From Parvibaculum sp. (GTDB lineage Bacteria > Pseudomonadota > Alphaproteobacteria > Parvibaculales > Parvibaculaceae), in NCBI GenBank assembly GCA_002694985.1, contig NZNS01000002.1, positions 119,463 through 183,462 of the forward strand: 64,000 nucleotides of DNA, in the 5' to 3' direction. Numbering within the stretch: the stretch's first letter is position 1; the number at the start of each line of letters is the position of its first letter. Shown here piece after piece: positions 27,198 through 35,998 of the stretch. A program made the position numbers and the translations under genes. Below the pieces are notes generated by a model. It ran no database searches, was not told the origin of the DNA, and saw only the letters and a program-made list of their open reading frames with translations.

Positions 27198-27899
27198 TTA
27201 GATGAGCTTAAGCTTCGTGGCGAGGGCTGTTGCCTGCGCCAGGCTTACGGCATCGAGCGACTTGCGCGCGTTGTTCAGGTGAAAGTTTACCGTGGCGAAC
27301 GACATGCCCTCGATCGAGGCGATATCCTTCATCGTCTTTCCCTCGGCCGACCATTTCAAGCAAAGAGCCTGCTTCGCCTTCAGGTCGATCTCAACGCTGG
27401 CTGTCGGTTCCACATCCTGCTGCTCCATCTTCGCATGAAGCTGGGCAACCGCCGTCACCGCCGCGATCTGATCAATATCGGTCTCGAGGCACAGGGACGG
27501 TTTGTGCGAGGCAAGCGTCAGCATTGACATATGCCCGAACGCCGTCCGGATGGGGATCGAAATCCCGGACCTGATTCCGAAGTCGCCGGCTTCCGAGTAG
27601 AAGCGGCGCAGCGGCTTCGACAGGGAGCGAGGCGCGCCGGCCGCCCAGGTGAAGGCCTTCATCTGCTGCTTTGCCATGGCGACGACAGGATCGATGCTCG
27701 CGTAGTCCCGCGTCAGATATCGGCCTTGCCACTCGGGATGATAATTGGAAACCGCGAAGAGGCGAACGGGCTGGACGTTCAGATAAGCATAGCAGTCGAA
27801 ACCGAGGTCCTGTACCAGCTCCGCCAGCGCCTCCTTCAGCATCTGCTCTGTGCGCGCCAGGCCAGAGACGTCGGTCAGACGTTGGAACCAGGTTCTCAA
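27198..27899 (-). CDS. traR: TraR quorum-sensing activator (LuxR family)
   Basis: 233 residues, matching pTi TraR (234). The acyl-homoserine-lactone pocket residues Y53, W57, Y61, D70 and W85 are all at the same numbers as in TraR (SNYHPEWQGRY, YASIDPVV, FTWAAG), and FGIRSGISIPI is conserved. The C-terminal HTH (LKWSAEGKTMKDIASIEGMS, ATVNFHLNNARKSL) is complete. It would switch on conjugation when its lactone accumulates. The synthase traI is not in this window; in rhizobial plasmids it precedes trbB, which would lie beyond the right edge. Confidence 0.93.
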   Translation of the reverse strand: MRTWFQRLTDVSGLARTEQMLKEALAELVQDLGFDCYAYLNVQPVRLFAVSNYHPEWQGRYLTRDYASIDPVVAMAKQQMKAFTWAAGAPRSLSKPLRRFYSEAGDFGIRSGISIPIRTAFGHMSMLTLASHKPSLCLETDIDQIAAVTAVAQLHAKMEQQDVEPTASVEIDLKAKQALCLKWSAEGKTMKDIASIEGMSFATVNFHLNNARKSLDAVSLAQATALATKLKLI

Positions 27900-28037
27900 T
27901 TATCTTCCTCCCTATCGCGGTTGCTCCGTCCTATCCTTGCAACGATCAACGAACACTAGCCGCGATGACCTGCGACTCGGATCGGCGATTTCCTGAGGAC
28001 CAAAGCCGCAAATCAGTAGCGCCTGGATCGCCATGGC

Positions 28038-28679
28038 TCAGGCGGTAATCAAAAAACGCTGGCCGAGGCGCTCAGGATGGGTGGCGAGATCAAGCAGCAC
28101 CGTGGCGACGTTGGCGAAGGGCACCTTGGGTAGGCCCTGCACATGGTTGACCTCTTCCAGCCGCTTGACGGTCACGTGCGCGAGCGGCCTCGCCTCGTGC
28201 ATCATGACCGGGTAAACCGCAGCCCAGTTCAGCCCGGAAGCGGGCAGCAGTTTCTCGGCCTGCTCCTTGTCGCGAAAGATCGAGGCCATCGCCGTCTTGT
28301 AGATAATCCGCGCCGGCAGCGAGGCCTTCCTAGCAGTATCTCCGACCCCGAAGGCCGACATCAGTACAAACCGGTCGATGCCCGCCTGCTTCACCGCCTT
28401 AAGGATCTGACCGAGATGCGTCCGCATCAGGTCGGTCTTCAACATGGTCGGTAAGCCGACCTTGGGGCCGATGCAGCAGACCACTGCATCCGCCCCTGCA
28501 AAGGCACGCGCCATTTCCTCGAGATCACTGAGCTGGCCGCTGACAGTTGTGAGGCCAGCCTGCTTGGGAACTGCCTCGACACGGCGGACATAGGCGATGA
28601 CCTCATTCCCGGCGGCCAATGCCTGACGTACCAGATGCGTGCCGGTCTTCCCGTTGGCGCCCAGTATCGCGATCTTCAT
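28038..28679 (-). CDS. NAD(P)-binding NmrA/SDR-like oxidoreductase
   Basis: 213 residues starting MKIAILGANGKTGTHLVRQA, a Rossmann nucleotide-binding motif GANGKTG at 7-13, with VVCCIGPKVG and FVLMSAFGVGD (a Ser-Ala-Phe-Gly motif of atypical SDRs) and RIIYKTAMASIFRDKEQAE. This is the NAD(P)H-binding, NmrA-like family that includes flavin-reductase-like and redox-sensing proteins. The start overlaps the tetR stop by two bases, so the regulator probably controls it. Substrate unknown. Confidence 0.82.
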   Translation of the reverse strand: MKIAILGANGKTGTHLVRQALAAGNEVIAYVRRVEAVPKQAGLTTVSGQLSDLEEMARAFAGADAVVCCIGPKVGLPTMLKTDLMRTHLGQILKAVKQAGIDRFVLMSAFGVGDTARKASLPARIIYKTAMASIFRDKEQAEKLLPASGLNWAAVYPVMMHEARPLAHVTVKRLEEVNHVQGLPKVPFANVATVLLDLATHPERLGQRFLITA

Positions 28680-29314
28680 GTGTCTGTTTCCTGCTGTTGA
28701 AGCCGCGGGGAGCTTGGCTCCTTCGGCGAGCGATCGATGTTCACGCCGGTGACCGCTCTCAACGCCTGCATGCACAGGCGGACGGTTTCTGATCTGGGTA
28801 TGGAAGGATGGATGAGAGCCTGCCGCGCAGCCTCGGTCACGAGGCCGAGCCAAGCGGCGATGGCGACGCGCGTCACGGGAATATCGTCCAGATCGAGGTG
28901 GTCCAGCACGCGACCGACCTGAACCGCTTGATTGCGGGCGACCAGATCACTGACCAGCGTGGCGGTAGTGGACCGGGGCACGTGTAAGTCGCGTATACGT
29001 CCGGTGCTGGAGGCGAAATGATCCAGATAAGCGCCGAGCGCGCGTTCAAGGTTCGCGCGCGGCGAAAGCCCATCGAGCGGCGCGGTCGCAGCCAGAAGCT
29101 TTTCCGCCTCGCGCTCCAGAACGGCGCTCAGCAGGGCATCTTTACCGGGGAAATAATGATAGACAAGTGCCCGCGCCACGTTGGCATCCTTGGCGATGGC
29201 CTGGATGGACACCGCCTCGTGATCCGCGCGGGCATAGTGCGACGTAGCCACCTGGAGGATCTGCTCACGTCGTTCGTCAGGATTAAGACGAACGCTGTCC
29301 TTACTGTTTGACAT
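28676..29314 (-). CDS. TetR-family regulator of the NAD(P)-binding gene
   Basis: 212 residues. N-terminal TetR HTH: RREQILQVATSHYARADHEA, VSIQAIAKDANVARALVYHY FPGKDALL. The C-terminal domain is a generic ligand-binding helical bundle. No clear ribosome site precedes the ATG; a 23-bp dyad sits directly upstream, so the mRNA may start close to the ATG. Forms a two-gene unit with the downstream oxidoreductase, the typical arrangement of a self-regulated redox or detoxification pair. Confidence 0.88.
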   Translation of the reverse strand: MSNSKDSVRLNPDERREQILQVATSHYARADHEAVSIQAIAKDANVARALVYHYFPGKDALLSAVLEREAEKLLAATAPLDGLSPRANLERALGAYLDHFASSTGRIRDLHVPRSTTATLVSDLVARNQAVQVGRVLDHLDLDDIPVTRVAIAAWLGLVTEAARQALIHPSIPRSETVRLCMQALRAVTGVNIDRSPKEPSSPRLQQQETDT

Positions 29315-29316
29315 GA

Positions 29317-29339
29317 GTCCAATTTAGACCTTGTTGGAC
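29317..29339. promoter_or_regulatory. Candidate TetR operator
   Basis: GTCCAA and TTGGAC are perfect inverted arms separated by 11 bases, starting three bases upstream of the tetR ATG. Size and placement suit a TetR dimer autoregulating its own unit. Confidence 0.55.
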
Positions 29340-29825
29340 GCATGTCAAATATTCGAGGCCGCGCGCATGAATGCGCACCAAGCCGTGCTGGGACAGTTTC
29401 TGCAAGCTGGTCACGCCCTCGGTGACATCACGGCGTTGCGTGACCGGGAACGAGCGTCTTGTTCGCCGCGACGACGCGTTGGAGCGTGGCGCTGAAGCTC
29501 GGCACCGTCAGGTCAGCTGGAATGCGCACCGTCCCGTCCCGTGTAGTTTCGATACGGACCTGTCATAAGCGCGTCTCACGAGCGCCGCGCCAGCTCTCCG
29601 GCTTCGCAACAGGCAAAAGTGGACTGCGGCCGCAGCAGCGACGACCGCCGCTCCTCCCTTATATGACGGTTCGTCGATTCACCGTCCGCAATGCCCGCCA
29701 TTGCGGCCGAAGTCCGGACACGCACGATCTCGAACTACCTTTGCCGCGATGGCTCGCATTTTATCGAGGCTACGCTCGGACGTTCGCTCTTAGTGATTAG
29801 AAATCCGTGTTCCCTTCGGTCGCTG
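29340..29825. other. 486-bp degraded region without intact gene
   Basis: On the minus strand two short protein-like pieces in different frames are visible: VRIPADLTVPSFSATLQRVV with ANKTLVPGHA (about 29530-29430), and RRDVTEGVTSLQKLSQHGL with VRIHARGLEYL (about 29430-29345), the latter like the recognition part of a winged-helix regulator. They are probably relics of one or two broken genes. Nothing else is recognised. Confidence 0.35.
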
Positions 29826-30938
29826 TTACTTCAGGAACTGTCTGAACCGGCGAAGTGAGAAGTAAAAGAGCACGCAGCCTATGACGAACAGCGCGGCAAG
29901 CTGTGGCCACACGACATCGATACCCGCACCGCGGAACAGCACCGCCTGCGCAAGGATCACAAAATGCGTGTTCGGCGCCGCGAGCATGATTGTCTGAATG
30001 AGTTCCGGCATGCTCTCCCTTGGGGTGCTGCCGCCGGAAAGCATTTGCAGCGGGAGGAGCACCAGCATCAGCAGCAAGCCGAATTGCGGCATGGAGCCAG
30101 CGACCGTCGCGAGGAAAATGCCGAGCGAGGTCGTCGCGAACAATTGCAGGGCTGCACCTGTCAGAAAGAGCGCTATCGACCCCTGCACAGGAACGGATAG
30201 TACCCCCTGTACGATGAACGTCAGCGAGAACGCCGATGCGACAAGTACGACGAGGCCCATCGACCAGATCTTGCTGATCATGATTTCCGTCGGCGTGACG
30301 GGCATGACCAAGAGATGCTCGACCGTGCCGTGCTCCCGCTCGCGGATCAGCGCAGCACCAGTCAGAATGATGGAGAGCATTGTGACTGAGGAGATGACGC
30401 TGTTGATGGCGCCGAACCAGCTCTTGTTAAGTTCCTGGTTGAAGACAGCTCTCAGATTGAGGTCGATCGGAGGCCGCGCTGTGCCTCGATACCGATTGGC
30501 GAATTCGCTCACCTCGCTGCTAACGATCGATTGAACATAGCCGCCTCCGGTGAATGCTTGTGTCATTCGGGTCGCGTCAATATTGAGTTGAATCGCAGGC
30601 GAGCGACCGGCGAGGAGATCGCGCTGGAAGTTCGGGGGGATGTTCAAAGCGAAGGTGTCGAGGCCGGCATCCAGCCGGGCGTCCATCTCGTGTGCCGAGA
30701 TGAGATGGGGCGGCAGGAAATACGGCGGGTAGAACGCCGTGAGGATCCTGGACGAGACCGGCGATTGATCCTCATCGACGATCGCGATCGGGGCGTTTCG
30801 GAGCGTCTCAGGCGCCGCTGTTGATGCCGTATAGATCGAGAAGGTGAAGGAATAGACTATCAAGACGAGCATCACCGGGTCGCGCAACAAGCCGCGCAGT
30901 TCTTTTATGCCGAGGTTTGCAAGGTTGTCGAAGTGCAT
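29826..30938 (-). CDS. ABC-2 type exporter permease (YhhJ-like)
   Basis: 370 residues from the ATG at 30938, one base after the upstream gene's stop. The N-terminal helix (LLRDPVMLVLIVYSFTFSIY) is followed by a ~150-residue periplasmic domain, then five helices including IREREHGTVEHLLVMPVTPT, the ABC-2 coupling motif. It matches YhhJ, the second permease of the YhiI-RbbA-YhhJ exporter. It would pair with the fused permease of the upstream gene. Last gene of its minus-strand unit. Confidence 0.87.
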   Translation of the reverse strand: MHFDNLANLGIKELRGLLRDPVMLVLIVYSFTFSIYTASTAAPETLRNAPIAIVDEDQSPVSSRILTAFYPPYFLPPHLISAHEMDARLDAGLDTFALNIPPNFQRDLLAGRSPAIQLNIDATRMTQAFTGGGYVQSIVSSEVSEFANRYRGTARPPIDLNLRAVFNQELNKSWFGAINSVISSVTMLSIILTGAALIREREHGTVEHLLVMPVTPTEIMISKIWSMGLVVLVASAFSLTFIVQGVLSVPVQGSIALFLTGAALQLFATTSLGIFLATVAGSMPQFGLLLMLVLLPLQMLSGGSTPRESMPELIQTIMLAAPNTHFVILAQAVLFRGAGIDVVWPQLAALFVIGCVLFYFSLRRFRQFLK

Positions 30939-30939
30939 G

Positions 30940-33732
30940 TCAGGCTGCCTGCTTCTTGAGGAGCGCGACCCCAAGTCCCAAGAGAACCGGAACGGCAATC
31001 AGCAACGGAATGAATGAGCTGGCGAGGTCGGAGAAGTCGAGCCCTTTCGAAAATGTTCCGCGCGAGATCGTCACGAAATAGGTCGCGGGATAGATCTTTC
31101 CGATGATCGCGCCTGCTCCTTGCAGAGATGACACTGGATCGATCATTCCGGAGAACTGCACCGCAGGCAGAAGAGTGAGCAGTGCAGTCGCGAATATGGC
31201 GGCGATCTGGCTGTTCATGAGTGTCGAGAGTACGAGACCCATGCCGGTGGAAATGATCACGTAAAGCAGTGCGGCCGCGGTCAGCGTCAAGAAGCTGCCC
31301 GTAAAGGGCACCTGAAATACAAAGATTGTGAGGGCCGCCAGCATCAGGAAATTGACAAAAGCGAGCCCGATATAGGGCATCTGTTTGCCAAGCAAGAATT
31401 CGAGCTTCGTCACGGGAGTAACGTGGAAATTGATGATCGAGCCGAGCTCCTTCTCACGAACGACGCTGAGGGCTGCAAGCATGGCGGGGATCATGAGGAG
31501 CAAAAGAGGAATTACGGCGGGAGCCATCGCCACGAGGCTCTGTACATCGGGATTGTAGCGATACCTGACCTCTAGCCTGAACTCGCTGAGGTTCGCAGAT
31601 CGGCCGTAAAGCTCCCGTGCCTTTTGTGCGAGCCAGGTTGCATGCATCCCCTGAACATATCCCCGGACCGTTTCCGCACGCGATGGCATGGCGCCGTCGA
31701 TCCAGGCCGCAATTTCAACGGACCGGCCGCGCGCAACGTCACGGCCGAAGCCCGGCGGGATTTCTATCGCGAGACTGATTTCCCCGTTGCGCATTCGGTT
31801 GTCGAGATCGGCATAGTCGGTGATGGGTGGGCGCTCGATGAAGTAGCGTGATCCGGAGATCTGCTGCACGTAGTCGCGGCTCGCTGTGGTGTCGTCGCGG
31901 TCGAGAACAGCAAAGGTCAGGTTTTCGACGTCCATGCTGACGCCGAAGCCAATGACAAACATCAAGATGATCGTGCCCAGGAACGCCAGCGTGGCGCGGA
32001 TCGGGTCGCGCCGAAGCTCAAGGGCCTCTCGCTGGGTATAAGCAAACATCCGACGTAAATCGAAGACGCGGCGGACGGGTGAGGTATCAGAGGATTTCGG
32101 AGCCTCTGTCGCCTCACCCGCCGCCTGAGCCTGCCGGGGGGCGAACGAAGCAGGCTGTTCATGACTTTCCCCGATGGCGTCTTCCAGATAAGCAACGAAC
32201 GCCTCTTCGAGGCTTTTCGCGGATCGTTTGGCGATGATTGCCTCGGGCGTATCGCTGACGAGGACCTTGCCGGCATGCATGAGCGAGATGCGGTCGCAGA
32301 GTTCGGCTTCATTCATGAAATGGGTTGAGACAAAGATCGTTACGCCGTCGTTCCGCGACAGTTCTGCGAGAATCTGCCAGAACCCGTCGCGTGCGACGGG
32401 GTCGACGCCCGATGTCGGCTCGTCGAGGATGAGGATGTCCGGGGAATGGATCATCGCGACGGCTAGCGACAATCGTTGCCGTATACCGAGTGGAAGTGCG
32501 TCCGGAAGCGCGTCGATCACATCGGGAAGGTCGAAGCGCCGAGCCATTTCGTCGACTCGTTCAGGTATCGTGTCGGACGACAGGCGAAACAGCTTGGCGT
32601 GCAACTCGAGATTCTGCCGGACCGTGAGCTCGTTATAGAGCGAGAAGGACTGGCTCATGAATCCGACACGGCGACGGACGTCGATGTCGCTCGTGTCTAC
32701 CTCGCGGCCGAACAGGCGCGCTCGGCCCTCGCTGGCGGGTAGAAGCCCCGTCAGGACCTTCATCGTTGTCGTCTTGCCGCAACCGTTCGAGCCGAGGAAG
32801 CCGAATATCTCGCCGCGCGGAATTCGGAAGCTGACATTGTCCACGGCCGTGAAGTCGCCGAAGCGGACGCTGACATGCTCCGCCTCGATTGCAATCTCCA
32901 GATCTCCATCCGCTTCCCGCCGCGGAATGACAACCTCCCGGTGGTCCTTGCGTAACTCGTCGGGCAGCAAAGCGATGAAGGCTGCGTCGAGGTTCTGCGT
33001 GGACGTACGCGCGAGCAGCTCGCCGGGGGTTCCGGTTGCCAGGACCTTGCCGTCATTCATCGCAACCAGCCAATCGAAACGCGCTGCCTCCTCCATATAC
33101 GCAGTGGCTACGATGACGCTCATGCCGGGGCGGTCGCGGCGGATGTCTTCGATCAGTTCCCAGAACTGCCGGCGGGAGAGCGGATCAACGCCAGTAGTCG
33201 GCTCATCGAGGATCAGGAGGTCAGGATCATGAATGAGAGAGCAGCAAAGACTGGTCTTCTGCTTCATCCCGCCTGAGAGCTTTCCAGCCGGGCGGTCGAC
33301 AAACGGCGACATGCCCGTGCGGGCGGTGAGGTCGAGGATGCGGCGCTTTCGCTCATCCTTGGTGTGACCGAACAGCCGTCCGAAGAAGTCGATATTCTCG
33401 AACACCGAAAGTGTAGGATAGAGGTTCTTTCCCAGGCCCTGCGGCATGTAGGCGATACGTGCGTAGGCGGTTTGACGGTAGCTGGCGTCCGCAATATCCC
33501 CGCCCAGAACTTCGATCTTGCCGGTCTGGACAATGCGTGCCCCGGCGATCAGTGAAAGCAGACTCGATTTGCCGACGCCGTCGGGGCCGATGAGTCCCAC
33601 CATCTGGCCAGCGGGGATATCGAGATCGACACCATCGAGCGCGAGGGTCTTACCATAGGAAAGACTGACGCCCTCGATATGAACGGCCCGTTCCACCCCA
33701 TCGAGGGGGGTGTCGGTCGCCGTTTCCGTCAT
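30940..33732 (-). CDS. RbbA-like double ABC ATPase fused to ABC-2 permease
   Basis: 930 residues. Two ATP-binding cassettes in tandem: first Walker [10 protein letters not shown] (K55), signature [20 protein letters not shown]; second Walker [10 protein letters not shown], atypical signature [19 protein letters not shown]. An Ala/Pro-rich linker (about residues 530-560) joins them to a C-terminal ABC-2 permease with six helices and the [20 protein letters not shown] motif. This is the RbbA/YhiH architecture; E. coli RbbA was described as ribosome-associated, but family context is export. It overlaps hlyD by four bases (ATGA). Confidence 0.9.
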   Translation of the reverse strand: MTETATDTPLDGVERAVHIEGVSLSYGKTLALDGVDLDIPAGQMVGLIGPDGVGKSSLLSLIAGARIVQTGKIEVLGGDIADASYRQTAYARIAYMPQGLGKNLYPTLSVFENIDFFGRLFGHTKDERKRRILDLTARTGMSPFVDRPAGKLSGGMKQKTSLCCSLIHDPDLLILDEPTTGVDPLSRRQFWELIEDIRRDRPGMSVIVATAYMEEAARFDWLVAMNDGKVLATGTPGELLARTSTQNLDAAFIALLPDELRKDHREVVIPRREADGDLEIAIEAEHVSVRFGDFTAVDNVSFRIPRGEIFGFLGSNGCGKTTTMKVLTGLLPASEGRARLFGREVDTSDIDVRRRVGFMSQSFSLYNELTVRQNLELHAKLFRLSSDTIPERVDEMARRFDLPDVIDALPDALPLGIRQRLSLAVAMIHSPDILILDEPTSGVDPVARDGFWQILAELSRNDGVTIFVSTHFMNEAELCDRISLMHAGKVLVSDTPEAIIAKRSAKSLEEAFVAYLEDAIGESHEQPASFAPRQAQAAGEATEAPKSSDTSPVRRVFDLRRMFAYTQREALELRRDPIRATLAFLGTIILMFVIGFGVSMDVENLTFAVLDRDDTTASRDYVQQISGSRYFIERPPITDYADLDNRMRNGEISLAIEIPPGFGRDVARGRSVEIAAWIDGAMPSRAETVRGYVQGMHATWLAQKARELYGRSANLSEFRLEVRYRYNPDVQSLVAMAPAVIPLLLLMIPAMLAALSVVREKELGSIINFHVTPVTKLEFLLGKQMPYIGLAFVNFLMLAALTIFVFQVPFTGSFLTLTAAALLYVIISTGMGLVLSTLMNSQIAAIFATALLTLLPAVQFSGMIDPVSSLQGAGAIIGKIYPATYFVTISRGTFSKGLDFSDLASSFIPLLIAVPVLLGLGVALLKKQAA

Positions 33733-34796
33733 TGAACGGGCCTCGCAAGGTTCGCAGGCCAGTCGGCTTCCTTCGTTATCTTGACGTAGGCCATGCCGGG
33801 CAAGCCTGTCTTGACTTGCTGAACGTATTTCCTGAGAAGCTCTTCCGAAATCTTCGCTCTGATGCGGAACATCAGCTTCTCGCGCTCTTCCCTCGTTTCC
33901 ACGGTCTTGGGCGTAAACTGCGCGACATCGGCGACGAAGCTCACACTGGCGGGAATGACATACTGCGGTGCCGCATCAAGCACGATGCGGACGTCGCTCC
34001 CAAGCGCGATCCGGCCCGCCTGGGTGGTCGGCAAGAAGAACGTCATGTAGACGTCGCCGACGTCAACGAGGTTGAGAACGCGTCCGCCGGCTGACAGCAC
34101 TTCCCCCGGTTGAGCAACACGATATTGGATGCGTCCGGACCGCGATGCTCGCAAAGAGCTATCGTTGATATCGGACGCTATACTGGCGATTGCTGCGCGG
34201 GCGGCCTCGACCGCTGCTTCGGCATCCACGACCTGCGCTTTGGCGGCGCTGATCGCGGCTTGTGTTGCCGCGAGTTGGGCTCGTGCTGCCCCGACTGCGG
34301 CTTTCGCGCCTTGCTGGTTTGCCCGATCATCATCGAGCACTTGCTGGCTGGTGGCTTGGGTTTTTACCAACTGCTCGGAGCGGGCAAGTTTTCGGTCCGC
34401 TGCGTCGAGCTGCGCCTCACGTTGAGCGACGACGGCAACGGCGGCCTCGCTCTCCGCTTCCCGCTGCGCGACCAGGCTTTGCGCCGTACTAATGCTGATG
34501 GTCGCGCGCCGAAGATCGGCTTCGGCCTGCCGGCGCCTGCTTTCAAGCTGCTCGGTATCCATCACGGCAAGGACTTGCCCGACCTCGACGAAATCGCCTT
34601 CGTTGACCAGAATTTCCTTGATCCGTCCGGCGGTCCTCGTGGAGATATCGATCTCCACTGCCTCAATCCGACCGTTTCCAGCAACAATTCCTGCGGGTAA
34701 AGCCGCGGGGTCGAGCTTGCTCCAGGCGACGTATGCGCCCGCCGCGGCGACGATAACGAGGGCCGCCGCCCCCCATTTCTTGATTTTGTCGTTCAT
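33729..34796 (-). CDS. HlyD-family membrane fusion protein (YhiI-like)
   Basis: 355 residues. One N-terminal membrane segment (about 9-25), then the HlyD lipoyl half-motif [20 protein letters not shown], a long Ala/Gln-rich coiled-coil hairpin (about 80-215) and the C-terminal beta-barrel [19 protein letters not shown]. It is the periplasmic adaptor of the tripartite exporter encoded by the two downstream genes. First gene of the unit. Substrate is unknown; homologous systems are linked to drug or stress export. Confidence 0.9.
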   Translation of the reverse strand: MNDKIKKWGAAALVIVAAAGAYVAWSKLDPAALPAGIVAGNGRIEAVEIDISTRTAGRIKEILVNEGDFVEVGQVLAVMDTEQLESRRRQAEADLRRATISISTAQSLVAQREAESEAAVAVVAQREAQLDAADRKLARSEQLVKTQATSQQVLDDDRANQQGAKAAVGAARAQLAATQAAISAAKAQVVDAEAAVEAARAAIASIASDINDSSLRASRSGRIQYRVAQPGEVLSAGGRVLNLVDVGDVYMTFFLPTTQAGRIALGSDVRIVLDAAPQYVIPASVSFVADVAQFTPKTVETREEREKLMFRIRAKISEELLRKYVQQVKTGLPGMAYVKITKEADWPANLARPVQ

Positions 34797-34853
34797 CGGA
34801 AGCGGCCCCGGTTGGCGATCGCAATCGCATCTGAAATTACCAGGATCTCCTTC

Positions 34854-35189
34854 CTAGTGTTTCGGCGTGTCGTCCATCCGCAGGGAGTCAAAAAGCTTCT
34901 GGCCGTCCTCCAAAGAGGTTGTAAGCGCTTTCCTCGTGAACTCAGCCTGACAGGAGAGGACCTCCGCTGGATTCCTGCACTTGGAAAGGCGAGCGATATG
35001 CTCTGCCTGCGCATTTAGAGATCGTGATGCTGTTTCGAGCCAGCCGCGAGACAACGTCATATACATCCGCAACGGAGCCCCGACGAACTGGCTAGCCAGT
35101 TCCGCAGCTGAATTAATTTGACTCTGCACTGAAGCGGCATCCTGCGCTCCTACGGCGGCTTCGGTCGGCGCAGCTTTCTCTGTCGGCAT
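34854..35189 (-). CDS. Phasin-family protein
   Basis: 111 residues. After a disordered Ala/Glu-rich start, the phasin core is visible: SAAELASQFVGAPLRMYMTL, WLETASRSLNAQAEHIARL and CRNPAEVLSCQAEFTRKALT. Phasins coat polyhydroxyalkanoate granules and influence their number and size. It is transcribed away from the tetR-phaC unit, with an FNR-like box in the shared promoter region, and lies on the same strand as the hlyD-rbbA unit, 57 bases upstream of it. Confidence 0.85.
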   Translation of the reverse strand: MPTEKAAPTEAAVGAQDAASVQSQINSAAELASQFVGAPLRMYMTLSRGWLETASRSLNAQAEHIARLSKCRNPAEVLSCQAEFTRKALTTSLEDGQKLFDSLRMDDTPKH

Positions 35190-35269
35190 CGAAAAGACCT
35201 TTCCAAGTGACTGTCACGGCTGCGAACCCACGCAGCCCGAGTACATTTCGCGTTCGCGCGATAGCCGCA

Positions 35270-35283
35270 TTGATCCATGTCAA
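35270..35283. promoter_or_regulatory. FNR/FixK-like box between phasin and tetR-phaC
   Basis: TTGATCCATGTCAA differs by one base from the FNR-type consensus TTGAT-N4-ATCAA. It lies about 81 bases before the phasin ATG and 68 bases before the tetR ATG, able to serve either divergent promoter. Confidence 0.6.
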
Positions 35284-35350
35284 CGCTTGTTGACTAAGTC
35301 CGTGATACCGGAGATTGTGCAGCGCGGCAAACAATTTCGATGGCGCCCCA

Positions 35351-35998
35351 ATGACAGATGAAGCAACCTCAAGACGATCGGCCAATGCCACGCGCCACCG
35401 CATCCTCGCCGCGGCGGCGATGCGCTTCTCGCAGCATTCCTACGACGACACGACGCTGCGCGACATCGCGGGCGATGTCGGCGTCGACGTCGCGCTCGTC
35501 CACCGCGCCTTCGGCTCGAAGGAAGAGCTGTTCAAGCAGGCGGTGCGAGCGACGCTCGACGGCGACTTCCACAAAGCGACCCAGGCGGAAGAGCCTGTCC
35601 TTGCGCTGGCCGCGCTTTTCGTACGCGCGAGATGCCTCCCCGCGACTGAGCGCATCGACCCACTCAATCTCTTCGTACGCTCTCTGAACAGCGTTCGCGC
35701 GAGCCCTATCCTTCGCGAGCTGGTGCAACACGACTTCATCGAGCCGTTAGCGTTGCAAAGCGAGCCGAACGGCGAATTGGGAGCGGCCATGGCCATGGGC
35801 TGTGTCGCAGGCATTGCATTGCTGCGCGACGTTCTCGGCGTCGCGAGCCTTCGCGATGCCAGCAGCCAAGACATGGAAAAAATGGTCGCCCGCTTGATTC
35901 AGGCCTGCCTCGAGCCGGCGGCGGCGCCCGACGATCACCAGACGCTGCCGAGCATGGCCGCCATGGCGGCCAGATCGCGTCCGAAAGGCCAGTCATGA
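35351..35998 (+). CDS. TetR-family regulator of the PHA unit
   Basis: 215 residues from the ATG at 35351 (MTDEATSRRSANATRHRILA); an upstream in-frame start at 35315 lacks support. The TetR HTH is RILAAAAMRFSQHSYDDTTL, RDIAGDVGVDVALVHRAFGS KEELFKQAV. The C-terminal domain resembles the TetR_C family with ACxAGIALLR-type helix (MGCVAGIALLRDVL). It overlaps phaC by four bases, so it is co-transcribed with the pathway it presumably controls. Confidence 0.88.
   Translation: MTDEATSRRSANATRHRILAAAAMRFSQHSYDDTTLRDIAGDVGVDVALVHRAFGSKEELFKQAVRATLDGDFHKATQAEEPVLALAALFVRARCLPATERIDPLNLFVRSLNSVRASPILRELVQHDFIEPLALQSEPNGELGAAMAMGCVAGIALLRDVLGVASLRDASSQDMEKMVARLIQACLEPAAAPDDHQTLPSMAAMAARSRPKGQS

Noticed and set aside
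20249..28037. Search by eye for a tra box (pTi palindrome) near traA, traC, traM and traR
   Set aside because: No 18-bp palindrome of that type was recognised; a weak match could be missed without a computed scan.
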